The notes beneath the pieces were generated by a model. It saw only the letters and a list, made by a program, of their open reading frames with translations, ran no database searches and was not told the origin of the DNA. Below, piece after piece: positions 15,687 to 23,337 of a stretch of DNA of 27,607 nt. The stretch spans positions 1-27,607 of the forward strand of contig JASHOI010000045.1 in NCBI GenBank assembly GCA_030041195.1, written 5' to 3'. This DNA is from Streptosporangiaceae bacterium. Its GTDB lineage: Bacteria; Actinomycetota; Actinomycetes; Streptosporangiales; Streptosporangiaceae. The position numbers and the translations under genes were made by a program. Each line of letters starts with the position of its first letter. Positions within the stretch are counted from its first letter, which is position 1.

Positions 15687-16705
15687 GTATGCCGGGATTC
15701 CTGCTGCTGCGGCCGCGGGTCGTCGCGAGGTGGTTGCGCGGTGACGGCCCATCGTTCCTGCTGTAGCGCGTCGGGGAGCCTCCGGGCGCGGAGCTGGGCC
15801 TGGAAACCGGCTGGCAGGCAGGCCGGATCCCCGATCTCACCGAGAATGAAGCAGCTGTGGCTGAGGCCCGAAGCGCCGGCGAACAGGAGCGCGAGGGCCA
15901 GGGCCTCGCCGGCCAGGTCCCACGGGCCGGTCCGGATGTGCTCACTGAACAGGAACACCCCGAGCAGAGTGGCCGACATCGGGTCCAGGATCGTGAACCC
16001 GGGCTGTGATGCCGCCAGCGGCCCGGCCGCCATCGCCTGTGCGGCCAGCAGCATCGTCGCGGCCCCGACGACCAGGAGCGCATACAGCGACCAGGTAGAG
16101 AAGACGGCGCCGATGCCGCCGCCCAGGTGCGAGCTGAGCTCCTTGATGATCGCGGCCACGAAACCCCATGCCAGCCCGGTGGCCGCCCCGAGCAAGGCTG
16201 CCCGCCCGGTGGGGGATGCGCCAGGCCGGCGGGCCAGCCTGGTGGCCGCTACGACGGCCGCCAGCACGACGGCCAGCGTGATCAGGCCCGCCAGGATCCA
16301 CGACAGACCCGTCGCGTACAACCGCCCGCCGGACGGCGACGCGAGGCCGAGGAACAGCGCGATCCCCGCCGCCATGGCGGCCGCGGCCAGCCAGTCGCGG
16401 CGCTTGATCCGGACCTTCCGTCGGCCGGCGAAGGCCATGTAACCGAAGACGAGAAGCAGCTCGATCGCCAGCAGGGGCTGGACCAGGGCGAGGGCGCCGT
16501 ACCGCAGCGCGGTGAGCTGGAACAGGAAACCGGCGATCATGCTCGCGATGCCCAGCAGCCAGATCGGGCGGCGAGCCAGGCGCAAAATCAGCCCGACGTC
16601 GAAGCCACCGCTCGGCTGCACGGTCTTGGCCCCTTGGCGCTGGGCCACCGAGGACGTCGCGGTACAGAAGCTGGCCGCGATGGCCAGCAAGATCGCCTTC
16701 TCCAT
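15683..16705 (-). CDS. EamA/DMT-family transporter-like membrane protein
   Basis: This 340-residue protein has about nine or ten hydrophobic helices arranged as two repeated halves, as in drug/metabolite transporters. Examples are AILLAIAASFCTATSSVAQ, LLGIASMIAGFLFQLTALRY and the paired DPMSATLLGVFLFSEHI near the end of the second half. FQLTALRYGALALVQPLL is typical of DMT proteins in actinomycetes. The substrate is unknown. The last 45 or so residues are a hydrophilic Arg/Gln/Pro-rich tail, probably cytoplasmic. The ATG at 16705 follows GGGAG; a GTG six codons upstream also exists but overlaps that ribosome-binding site. The stop codon shares bases with that of the convergent COG4705 gene. 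Confidence 0.82.
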   Translation of the reverse strand: MEKAILLAIAASFCTATSSVAQRQGAKTVQPSGGFDVGLILRLARRPIWLLGIASMIAGFLFQLTALRYGALALVQPLLAIELLLVFGYMAFAGRRKVRIKRRDWLAAAAMAAGIALFLGLASPSGGRLYATGLSWILAGLITLAVVLAAVVAATRLARRPGASPTGRAALLGAATGLAWGFVAAIIKELSSHLGGGIGAVFSTWSLYALLVVGAATMLLAAQAMAAGPLAASQPGFTILDPMSATLLGVFLFSEHIRTGPWDLAGEALALALLFAGASGLSHSCFILGEIGDPACLPAGFQAQLRARRLPDALQQERWAVTAQPPRDDPRPQQQESRHT

Positions 16706-16841
16706 CTCTCGCTCCCTGGGCACGGCCTGCCATGCCCGCCGCCCATGACGCCCGAACAGCGCCGCGGTGTGCGTAATTCCCAGCCTGCCGGGCGGTCATG
16801 CCAGGGTAAACAGGACGACCCGGGGCCAGGCCCGGCCACGC

Positions 16842-17798
16842 TCAATCGGGGGCCGCACCGGTGCCCGGTTCCGCTTCGTCCGTGGGCCGACGGGCCCGGT
16901 TCACCTCGCGGGAGATCGCCCAGGCGTCCGCCACGGGACCCATGTGCCCGAGCTTGTCGGGGTTGCTTACCGAGCGGATCGTCTGAATCTGCCCGTCGAG
17001 CACGTCGAGCATCAAGGTGAAGAGCACCTTGCCGTCCCGATCGCGGAAGATCGCGCCCGGCTGGCCGTTCACCTCGCGTGGCTCCAGCGTCACGTCGATC
17101 TGGACGAGCAAGGGGAAGATCGAGGCAAGCACCCGGGTCACCTTGTCGGCGCCGATGACGGTCCTGGCCAGCGCCGGGACCTTGCCGCCGCTGTCCCCGG
17201 CCAGCGATGCGTCGGCGGCGAGCAGCTCGCGCAGGCTGTCGACGTCGCCTTCGCGCAGCGCGCCGAAGAACCGCGCGGCCAGTTTCTCTCGCTCGGCGCG
17301 GTCGGCCTCGAAACGAGGGCGCCCCGCGTCCACATGCCGCCGCGCCCGCACCGCGAGCTGGCGGCACGCCGCCTCCGACCTCCGCACCGCCGACGCGATC
17401 TCCGGGAAGCCGAAGCCGAAGACCTCACGCAGCACGAAGACCGCGCGTTCGAGCGGCGTCAGCCGCTCCAGGAGCAGCAGCGCCGCCATCGATACCGAAT
17501 CGGCCAGCTCCGCGGAGCGTTCCGGGTCCTCGTAGGGGTCGGTCAGCAGTGGCTCGGGAAACCACGGTCCGACGTATGCCTCCCGCCGGACGCGGGCCGA
17601 GCGCAGCACGTCGATCGAGATCCGGGTGACCACGGCGGAGAGAAAGGCCTTGGCCGATGTGGGCTGTGTGGGGGAGGCCTCGTAGCGCAGCCAGGTGTCC
17701 TGGACCGCGTCCTCTGCCTCGGTCACGCTGCCGAGAATCCGGTAAGCGATCGAGAACAGCAGTGGCCTTAGTTCCTCAAATACCTCCGCCCTGCTCAT
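16842..17798 (-). CDS. ECF41-type RNA polymerase sigma factor (SigJ-like)
   Basis: The 318-residue protein has sigma region 2 (1-70, FSIAYRILGSVTEAEDAVQD), a linker containing GPWFPEPLL (79-83 is the WLPEP-type motif), sigma region 4 (105-157, LTPLERAVFVLREVFGFGF) and a C-terminal SnoaL-like domain (about 165-285) with GDSGGKVPA and NPDKL at 279-283. These are the diagnostic features of ECF41 sigmas, in which the fused C-terminal domain, not an anti-sigma factor, tunes activity. About 35 extra polar residues follow NPDKL. The start overlaps the upstream epimerase stop (ATGA), so the two are an operon; ECF41 genes are characteristically linked to carboxymuconolactone decarboxylase, oxidoreductase or epimerase genes. 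A longer open frame to 18104 is a read-through of the epimerase gene and is rejected. Confidence 0.93.
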   Translation of the reverse strand: MSRAEVFEELRPLLFSIAYRILGSVTEAEDAVQDTWLRYEASPTQPTSAKAFLSAVVTRISIDVLRSARVRREAYVGPWFPEPLLTDPYEDPERSAELADSVSMAALLLLERLTPLERAVFVLREVFGFGFPEIASAVRRSEAACRQLAVRARRHVDAGRPRFEADRAEREKLAARFFGALREGDVDSLRELLAADASLAGDSGGKVPALARTVIGADKVTRVLASIFPLLVQIDVTLEPREVNGQPGAIFRDRDGKVLFTLMLDVLDGQIQTIRSVSNPDKLGHMGPVADAWAISREVNRARRPTDEAEPGTGAAPD

Positions 17799-18724
17799 GT
17801 GAGTTCGTCCTTGAAACCTTGGCGCCACGAGGGGTAGCGCAGCTGCCAGCCGAGCTCCCGCTTGGCCTTGGCGTTGCAGAAGCCACGCCCCTCGGTCATC
17901 ATGCCCACCGCCATCTCGCCGGCCAGCAGCCGGGCCAGCCACCTGGGGATCCGCCTCGGCGGCTTCCCGCCCGCACACCTGGCCAGGTAGGGCAGCCATT
18001 CGCTGGCCGGAGCCGGCTCGTCGTCGACGATGTTGAACACGCCCTTTGCCTGCTGCTCCACGGCCAGGACCGTGGCGCTGGCCGCGTCGTCGAGGTGCAA
18101 CCACGAGAAGTAGCCGGTGCCGCCCCCAACCAGCGGGAACATCCGCTTGCGCACGAGGCTGACCTGATCGTCGGTGGCGCCCGGCCCGTAGAGCGCGCCG
18201 TAGCGCAGCACCGCGCCGCCCGCCCTGACGACCACGTCCTCGAGGTGGCTGGTCGCCTGGATCCCCGCCGCCATCGCCACCCCGGCCGTCTCGAGCGGAT
18301 CCTCCTCGGTCATGAGCCCGCCGCCCTCGCGGATTCCGTAGGAGATCGCGGCGCTCTGCGCCACGAAGTTGGTGACGCCGGTCGCGTCGGCCGCGGCCAG
18401 CAGGTGATCCGCCCCCTCGCTGCGGAGCCGGTTGGTGCCGGCGAAGAAGCGGTCGGGCTTCCTCAGGTTGGGCTTGCCGGCGTGCGCCTCGGAAAGCGCC
18501 GTCATCTCGTTCACGATCGCGTCCGGCCGTGCGGCGGCCACCGCTGAACCGACCGAGATCGCATCCAGCCCGTCCATCACGACACCTTCCGCGCCCAGCT
18601 CCTGCAGCAGGCCCAGCTTGGCGCCGCTCGTTGTCGTCGCCGTCACCTCGTGACCGCGGGCGACGAGCTGCGGCAGCAGCCGCCGCCCGATCACGCCCGT
18701 GCCGCCTGCAACGAATACTCGCAT
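17795..18724 (-). CDS. NAD(P)-dependent epimerase/dehydratase (extended or atypical SDR)
   Basis: This 309-residue protein begins MRVFVAGGTGVIGRRLLPQL, a Rossmann GxxGxxG dinucleotide site. It has VAQSAAISYGIREGG in the expected active-site region, LRYGALYGPGATDDQVSLVR, and YFSWLHLDDAASATVLAVEQ, a typical late segment of epimerase/dehydratases. The small molecule acted on is unknown. The ATG at 18724 has GGAAGGTG upstream; the open frame running to 19048 is rejected because it overlaps the promoter and the DUF3040 gene. It is the first gene of the operon with the ECF41 sigma gene and is probably that sigma factor's own target. Confidence 0.88.
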   Translation of the reverse strand: MRVFVAGGTGVIGRRLLPQLVARGHEVTATTTSGAKLGLLQELGAEGVVMDGLDAISVGSAVAAARPDAIVNEMTALSEAHAGKPNLRKPDRFFAGTNRLRSEGADHLLAAADATGVTNFVAQSAAISYGIREGGGLMTEEDPLETAGVAMAAGIQATSHLEDVVVRAGGAVLRYGALYGPGATDDQVSLVRKRMFPLVGGGTGYFSWLHLDDAASATVLAVEQQAKGVFNIVDDEPAPASEWLPYLARCAGGKPPRRIPRWLARLLAGEMAVGMMTEGRGFCNAKAKRELGWQLRYPSWRQGFKDELT

Positions 18725-18768
18725 GGCGATCACCTTCCCGATGTCCAAGAATTGGCTCTCAGCCCCGA

Positions 18769-18796
18769 GACGAGGCGGCCGTGGCCGTCTGTGACA
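18769..18796 (-). promoter_or_regulatory. ECF41-type promoter of the epimerase-sigma operon
   Basis: On the minus strand TGTCACA (18796-18790) and CGTC (18772-18769) are separated by 17 bases. The published ECF41 consensus, as I recall it, is TGTCACA-N16-CGTC. The element sits 45 bases upstream of the epimerase ATG, which leaves room for a short leader with a ribosome-binding site. Confidence 0.7.
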
Positions 18797-18840
18797 TGTG
18801 GACCGGCGGGCGATGCGCGGTGCGGCTGACGTCTGGGCCG

Positions 18841-19176
18841 TCAGCGGCTGTTGGTTCCCGGGCGGGTTTGCTGACGGGTCGGCTGCGGTGGCCGGGCGCG
18901 GCTGCCCACGATGAGGGCGGTGAACAAGGCGAGGACGGCGCTGACCAGGAGGACGATCGCCGCGGTCATGACCGCGACCTCCTTCGCGATCAGGGCCGCC
19001 GCCTGCCGCATGCGGTCCAGCCGGGTGGCTTCCTGCTCCTGCTCCCACGCGGGCATGCGCTGGCCCGCCCAGAGCCTGGCGGACACGGCCAGCATGCCGG
19101 CGAGGTGAGGCTCGGACCGGAGCAGGCGGGATTCAATGCGCTGCAGTTCGCGCTGCTGGCGGCGGTTAAGGCTCAT
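18841..19176 (-). CDS. DUF3040-like small membrane protein
   Basis: This 111-residue protein opens MSLNRRQQRELQRIESRLLRSEPHLAG, the soluble N-terminal signature of actinobacterial DUF3040 proteins (SLxxxExRxLxxIExxLxxxDPxLA). One strong transmembrane helix, AVMTAAIVLLVSAVLALFTALIV, lies near residues 66-90, followed by a basic, Pro/Gln-rich tail. Function is unknown; family members are small inner-membrane proteins. The usual second helix seems to be missing or weak. ATG 19176 follows CAGGAG at good spacing; the longer frame to 19275 has no support. It lies 109 bases downstream of the SPW gene on the same strand, so co-transcription is possible. Confidence 0.75.
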   Translation of the reverse strand: MSLNRRQQRELQRIESRLLRSEPHLAGMLAVSARLWAGQRMPAWEQEQEATRLDRMRQAAALIAKEVAVMTAAIVLLVSAVLALFTALIVGSRARPPQPTRQQTRPGTNSR

Positions 19177-19285
19177 GACGTGCTCCTGAGCTGCGATCAG
19201 CTGTCGGCGTGAGCACACGCCGGGAAGACGGCCGGAGGCCCGGGTGCGGGTCCTGGCCTGCGTCAGGGCCCGCATCCCGGGGTGG

Positions 19286-19756
19286 TCAGCGGCGGGCGGG
19301 CCGACGCAGGGCGACGGCGCCCAGGCCGATTGCTGCGAAGGCGATCAGCAGACCGCCGGCGAAGCTGTTCGACCAGAACATCGGGTCGGTGACGGAGTGC
19401 GCGTGGCTGAGGATGGGCCCAGCGATGATCAGCCAGACACCCAGCACGGCGCTGCCGACCTGCAGGCCGGCGAATCCGCGCGAGCTGGCCAGGGCGAGGG
19501 CGCCCACTCCGGCCACCACCAGGCCGGAGATGAGGTTGACGGTGTTGGCGTTGGTGCCCCCGTGCTGCAGCGTGATGAACCACGGGGACAGGGCGACCCA
19601 GACCCCGGTCAGCGCCCCGAGCACCGCAGCCATCTGCGCGGCGAGGTCGCGTCCGGTCGCCGACAGCGTGTATTCGGCCTGGCCGGGGGCAACAGCCTCA
19701 AGACCCTGCGCGGACGCGCCATTGGACTCCGTACGGCGGATGAGTGGGGTGGACAT
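19286..19756 (-). CDS. SPW-repeat membrane protein
   Basis: The 156-residue protein has four hydrophobic segments in two halves. The first carries the signature VLGALTGVWVALSPWFI with the SPW tripeptide; the second half repeats the pattern as GSAVLGVWLIIAGPIL with SPW degenerated. A short polar N-terminal tail of about 40 residues precedes the membrane part. SPW proteins occur widely in actinobacteria and proteobacteria, with no established biochemical role. ATG 19756 has AAAGGAAG upstream; the frame to 19849 is rejected for lack of a ribosome-binding site. Upstream it has a long intergenic region (19757-20066) holding two copies of the 22-bp motif shared with the other side of the LuxR gene, so it is probably a regulated target. 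Confidence 0.85.
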   Translation of the reverse strand: MSTPLIRRTESNGASAQGLEAVAPGQAEYTLSATGRDLAAQMAAVLGALTGVWVALSPWFITLQHGGTNANTVNLISGLVVAGVGALALASSRGFAGLQVGSAVLGVWLIIAGPILSHAHSVTDPMFWSNSFAGGLLIAFAAIGLGAVALRRPARR

Positions 19757-19828
19757 GGCATGCTTCCTTTCTTCTGGCAGCGGACGGCGGCCCGTCACGC
19801 TCCATCTGGCTACGAGCGTCACGCGCGG

Positions 19829-19850
19829 CTGGGTGAGCTGGCATCGCACA
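19829..19850 (-). promoter_or_regulatory. Repeated 22-bp motif, copy A (upstream of the SPW gene)
   Basis: On the minus strand the site reads TGTGCGATG, then CCA, then GCTCACCCAG, and points toward the SPW gene, whose ATG is 72 bases downstream. It differs from copy C (22828-22849) at only two positions. Confidence 0.75.
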
Positions 19851-20012
19851 CACCGTGCGATTTGGAGTTCCGGCTGGTCAGGAGGACGGCGGCAGCCGCG
19901 TACCTCCCGGCGATCCGCCCGCGCTGGTCAAGTCGATCGCCGCTGAGCAGGCACAACGTCAGAAGAACCAGAAAGGCCCGGCTGCCCGGCGCTGGCCGCC
20001 GCCGGCGGTGCC

Positions 20013-20061
20013 TCACCCAGGTGTGCGATGCGGCTCACCCAGGGGGTGCCGGGATCACCCA
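20013..20061 (+). promoter_or_regulatory. Repeated motif, copy B, within three direct TCACCCAG repeats
   Basis: Copy B (20022-20042) reads TGTGCGATG, CG, GCTCACCCAG, one base shorter than copies A and C. TCACCCAG occurs three times in the same orientation, at 20013, 20035 and 20054, spaced 22 and 19 bases apart, or about two helical turns. The cluster lies between the 3' end of the LuxR gene and the SPW promoter. Apart from these sites and copy A, the 310-base gap 19757-20066 shows no gene I can support. Confidence 0.65.
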
Positions 20062-20066
20062 GCGGT

Positions 20067-22730
20067 TCAGCTCGCGAGCTTGCGCGGCGATGGCGCGAGC
20101 AGGCCGAGGGCCCGGGCCCGGTCCACGGTCTCGTGGCGGGTGTGCGTGCCGAGCTTGGCGTACAGATGCCGCATGTGCGTCTTGACGGTGTACCAGGACA
20201 GCAAGAGCTCATCGGCGATCTCTCGCGCGGACAGGTTGGTGGGCAGGTAGCGCAGGACGCGCGTCTCGCTCTCGCTGAGCGGCTCACGCGGCGCCAGCGG
20301 CTGGTCCGGCGATGACGCGGCCCTGCTCGCCCCGGCGAGCTGGCTCAGGATCTCGGAGATCAGCGAGGGGTGCGCGGTGCGGTGCCGGGGGTGGCGTTCG
20401 AGCAGCCCCGAGACGGGGTGCAACAGGAACGGCAGCACCGTGCCGTCGGGCTCAGCGATGTCCAGCGCGCGCTCCAGGGCGCTCTCCGCGGCGTCCGGGT
20501 CGCCAAGCGCGTCTCGCGCGGTCGCCTCCAGCAGCAGCGCCTCGGTCACCGAGGCCTGGTTGATCGCCGAGACGGAGCCACTGACGACAGGCTCGAGGGC
20601 GGCGGTGGCCGCCAGCGGGTCGCCTTGGGCGAGCCGCAGCGCGGCCAGCGCTGTGCGCATCTCGACGGTTTCCCGCTCTTGCTCGCCGAGCTCGGCGAGG
20701 GCCTGCTCGGCCTGCTGCGTGGCGCCGGTCCGGATCAGGGTTCGCAGCAGCGATGCATGCAGTTGCCCGGCCAGCCGGTGCGGTGTGACGAGCCGCTCCG
20801 CCTGCCGCTCGGCGGCCCGGAAGCCGGCCAGCGCATCATGCTCCCGGCCCCGCGCCAGCTCGAACAGCGCCCGGACGTAGTGCAGTCCCAGCGCCGCAGC
20901 GGGCTCGGCTTCCTGCCTTACCGTGCGCTGGGCGCGCTGGATCCACGGCTCTGCCTCCTCGAGCCGTCCCTGCCAGACCAGCGCGGCGCCCAGCGCGAGA
21001 TAGGCGTCGCCGGCGAGCGGATCCTCGGTCCAGCCGTGCCTCCGGGCCAGTTCGACCGCCTGCCTGCTTGGCTCCAGGACCAGGGCGAACGACCGTCCCA
21101 GCTGGACCCTCGCCCAGTGCACGAGGCTGGCGAACTCCAGATACGGGCGCCCTATCTGGCGTGCCAGCGTCCTGGCGTGTTCGAGATGCTGCTCCGCCTC
21201 TGCGTAGCCCCCGGTCCAGAACTCGGTGGCGCCGAGCTTGAGCAGCGCCATCGCGCGCAGTTCCTCGCCCAGCCCCATCTCCGCCGCCGCCAGGGTCACC
21301 GCCGGCTCGACCAGCCGTTGCGCTTCTTCGACCGCGACCGGGAGGTCGCTGCGCAGCTGAGCCAGGGTGAGCCGCAGCATCGCCAGCGCGACCTGCAGGT
21401 GCCCGCTCCGGCCCGCGGGCACGGACGCGGACCGTTCCGCCGCCAGCTGGAGGTTGCGCTCGGCGTCTGCGAACGATCCCCGGTTCAGCTCCAGGGCTGC
21501 CAGCAGCGCGGTCAGCTCCGCGTCGGTGGCGATCAGGCCGGCGGGGAAGCCGGCCAGCAGTTCATCCGCGGTGGCTTGCTGGCCATCGAGGACGAGGCCG
21601 AACCAGTGGTCAAACAGCAGGCGGGCGGCCCGGCCCCAGTCCTGGGCCGCCTGGGCGTGCCGGACCGCATCCGCGGCGAATCCGTTCTCGGCGAACCAGC
21701 CGGCGGCCGCGCCGTGCAGCCGGGTCAGCTCGTCGTGCTGCGCGGTATCCAGCAGCTCGAGCTGCAGCAGGTCCGCGAACAGGGGGTGATAACGGAACCA
21801 GGACCGGTGCGCGTCCAGCGCGACAACGAACGCATTCGCCTGCTCCAGCTCCCGCAGGATCCGCCCTCCGCCGGGGCTCCCGGTGAGCAGGTCCGCGAGC
21901 TCGCCGTTCACCCGCCCCAGCACCGACGTCCGCACCAGGAGCCGCCTGACCTGCTCCGGCTGGCGTTCCAGCACCTCGGCGAGCAGGTACTCGGCCACCG
22001 TCCGCTCGCTGCCGGAGAACCCGGCAGCGAACAGATCCGGATCCGGGTGCCCGGCCAGCGACAGCGCAGCCAGCCGCAGGCCGGCCGCCCAGCCCTCGGT
22101 TCGCTCGTGCAACAGCGCCAGGGCCGAGTCGGACAGCCGCACCCCGGCCGCCTCCAGCAGGTCGCGCGACTCGTCGAGCGTGAAGCGCAGGTCGGCGGCA
22201 CGGATCTCGGTCAGCTCCCCGTCCAGGCGCAGGCGGTGCAATCCCAGCTGAAGGTCACGGCGGCTGGCGAACACGAACCGCAGGTCCGCCGGCGCGCGCA
22301 TCATCAGCAGCTCGAGCTGGCGCAGCGCGTCGGCCGAGCGCAGCTCGTGCAGATCATCGATCACCAGCCAGAGCCGGTCCGGCAGTGAATGCAGATCCTG
22401 CAGCAGCCACTCCACGATCGCCCAGCCGTCCAGATCTGGCGCCGCCGTCAGCGGCCGCACCAGCTTCGACCCGATCACCGTCTCGCGGAGCGCATCGGCC
22501 ACCGAGATCAGGAACTGCTGCGCGTCGTGCTCCTCGCCGTGCACCGGCACCCACGCGGCCCGGTCCGCCAGGCCCTCCTCGGCGATCCACGAGCGAAGCA
22601 GAACGGTCTTCCCGCTCCCGGCGGGCGCTGACAGCACCGTCACCCGTTCCGCCCCGCTGAGACGGGCGAACAGCGCCGGGCGGCAGACGACCCCTCGCCC
22701 CGCAGCCCCGGAGGCGGCCTCCGGCATCAT
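20067..22730 (-). CDS. MalT/LAL-type LuxR family transcriptional regulator
   Basis: This 887-residue ATP-binding regulator has Walker A APAGSGKT at 35-42, Walker B LWLVIDDLHEL at about 120-130, and the MalT-like arm sequences FVFASRRD and HERTEGWAAGLRLAALSL. A long TPR-like helical region (about 350-780) follows. The C-terminal LuxR helix-turn-helix reads LSESETRVLRYLPTNLSAREIADELLLSWYTVKTHMRHLYAKL (in three pieces: LSESETRVLRYL, NLSAREIADELL, TVKTHMRHLYAKL). Such proteins are inducer- and ATP-dependent activators. ATG 22730 is preceded by GGGGG. The repeated 22-bp motif found on both sides of this gene, and nowhere else that I noticed, is a candidate binding site. The inducer is unknown. Confidence 0.9.
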   Translation of the reverse strand: MMPEAASGAAGRGVVCRPALFARLSGAERVTVLSAPAGSGKTVLLRSWIAEEGLADRAAWVPVHGEEHDAQQFLISVADALRETVIGSKLVRPLTAAPDLDGWAIVEWLLQDLHSLPDRLWLVIDDLHELRSADALRQLELLMMRAPADLRFVFASRRDLQLGLHRLRLDGELTEIRAADLRFTLDESRDLLEAAGVRLSDSALALLHERTEGWAAGLRLAALSLAGHPDPDLFAAGFSGSERTVAEYLLAEVLERQPEQVRRLLVRTSVLGRVNGELADLLTGSPGGGRILRELEQANAFVVALDAHRSWFRYHPLFADLLQLELLDTAQHDELTRLHGAAAGWFAENGFAADAVRHAQAAQDWGRAARLLFDHWFGLVLDGQQATADELLAGFPAGLIATDAELTALLAALELNRGSFADAERNLQLAAERSASVPAGRSGHLQVALAMLRLTLAQLRSDLPVAVEEAQRLVEPAVTLAAAEMGLGEELRAMALLKLGATEFWTGGYAEAEQHLEHARTLARQIGRPYLEFASLVHWARVQLGRSFALVLEPSRQAVELARRHGWTEDPLAGDAYLALGAALVWQGRLEEAEPWIQRAQRTVRQEAEPAAALGLHYVRALFELARGREHDALAGFRAAERQAERLVTPHRLAGQLHASLLRTLIRTGATQQAEQALAELGEQERETVEMRTALAALRLAQGDPLAATAALEPVVSGSVSAINQASVTEALLLEATARDALGDPDAAESALERALDIAEPDGTVLPFLLHPVSGLLERHPRHRTAHPSLISEILSQLAGASRAASSPDQPLAPREPLSESETRVLRYLPTNLSAREIADELLLSWYTVKTHMRHLYAKLGTHTRHETVDRARALGLLAPSPRKLAS

Positions 22731-22827
22731 GGCGAACCCCCGGCGAGCTGGTCACCACGCTGCATGCTTATCCCCAACACCACGCCGCCGCTTTAAACTC
22801 CCGATCCCGGCGGGCTATAGCACAGGG

Positions 22828-22849
22828 TGTGCGATGGCCGCTCACCCAG
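22828..22849 (+). promoter_or_regulatory. Repeated 22-bp motif, copy C, with an adjoining inverted repeat
   Basis: Copy C reads TGTGCGATG, GCC, GCTCACCCAG and ends 50 bases before the GTG of the 74-residue gene. Its final CACCCAGG is matched ten bases on by CCTGGGTG (22861-22868), forming a perfect 8-bp inverted repeat. On the opposite strand TATAGC, a possible -10 box for the LuxR gene, lies just beyond the motif, so the site could serve both divergent genes. Confidence 0.7.
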
Positions 22850-22899
22850 GGTGCGACCATCCTGGGTGGACAGATCGAAGCTCGTCGGAAAGGACGCCG

Positions 22900-23124
22900 G
22901 TGACCCGCGAGGAGCGCGACCCGCAGCAGACCTACGAGATCCGCGTTCGCGGCCATCTCGGGACGAAGATGCTGCGCGCGTTCCCGGCCCTCAGCGCTCA
23001 GGCGCGGGGCGAAGATACGCTGCTGACGGGTTGCCTCCCAGACCAGGCCGCCGTGTACGGCCTGATCGTCATGCTCGAGTCGCTCGGCCTGGAGTTGGTC
23101 GAGTTCCGCCGCCTGCCGCGCTGA
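22900..23124 (+). CDS. Small uncharacterised protein (74 residues)
   Basis: The GTG start at 22900 is preceded by GGAAAGGA with good spacing. The protein opens TREERDPQQTYEIRVRGHLG, continues through LRAFPALSAQARGEDTLLTG, and ends LPDQAAVYGLIVMLESLGLELVEFRRLPR (LPDQAAVYGLIVM plus LESLGLELVEFRRLPR). I recognise the pattern YEIRVRGxL...LxGxLxDQAALHGLLxxIxxLGLxLxxVxR as a common small actinobacterial family, likely an alpha/beta ferredoxin-like fold, but know no function for it. The longer frame from 22729 crosses the motif region and is rejected. It is divergent from the LuxR gene and shares its upstream region, so it is probably a target of that regulator. Confidence 0.75.
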   Translation: MTREERDPQQTYEIRVRGHLGTKMLRAFPALSAQARGEDTLLTGCLPDQAAVYGLIVMLESLGLELVEFRRLPR

Positions 23125-23201
23125 CCCGCCAGATGAGGCCAAGACGTTCTCTGCCGTACCACCAGCCCCAGCCACCTCAGACAGACCCGCTCAGATATCC
23201 G

Positions 23202-23265
23202 GTTTTCATGATCTGGGTCGATAACGACCCAAATACGCCACCTCATCGACCCAGATCATGAAAAC
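23202..23265. repeat. Perfect 21-bp inverted repeat between convergent genes
   Basis: The arms 23202-23222 (GTTTTCATGATC then TGGGTCGAT) and 23245-23265 (ATCGACCCA then GATCATGAAAAC) are exact reverse complements with a 22-base spacer. A second smaller hairpin, GGGTCG-ATAA-CGACCC (23216-23231), overlaps the left arm, so two folds are mutually exclusive. The element is clearly more AT-rich than its surroundings. It lies between the 3' ends of the 74-residue gene and a convergent hydrolase gene, so a bidirectional terminator is likely; a dispersed palindromic element is the alternative. Confidence 0.8.
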
Positions 23266-23337
23266 GACCCGCGCGCTCGGCCCCGGGCAGCCGCCCGATC
23301 CGCGGCGTCCTGGGCGGGAGCCGCGCTGCGGGCGAGA

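Noticed and set aside
20370..22388. 672-residue plus-strand open frame opposite the LuxR gene
   Set aside because: Gln/Arg/Gly-rich antisense shadow; the minus strand has Walker motifs and a LuxR helix-turn-helix.
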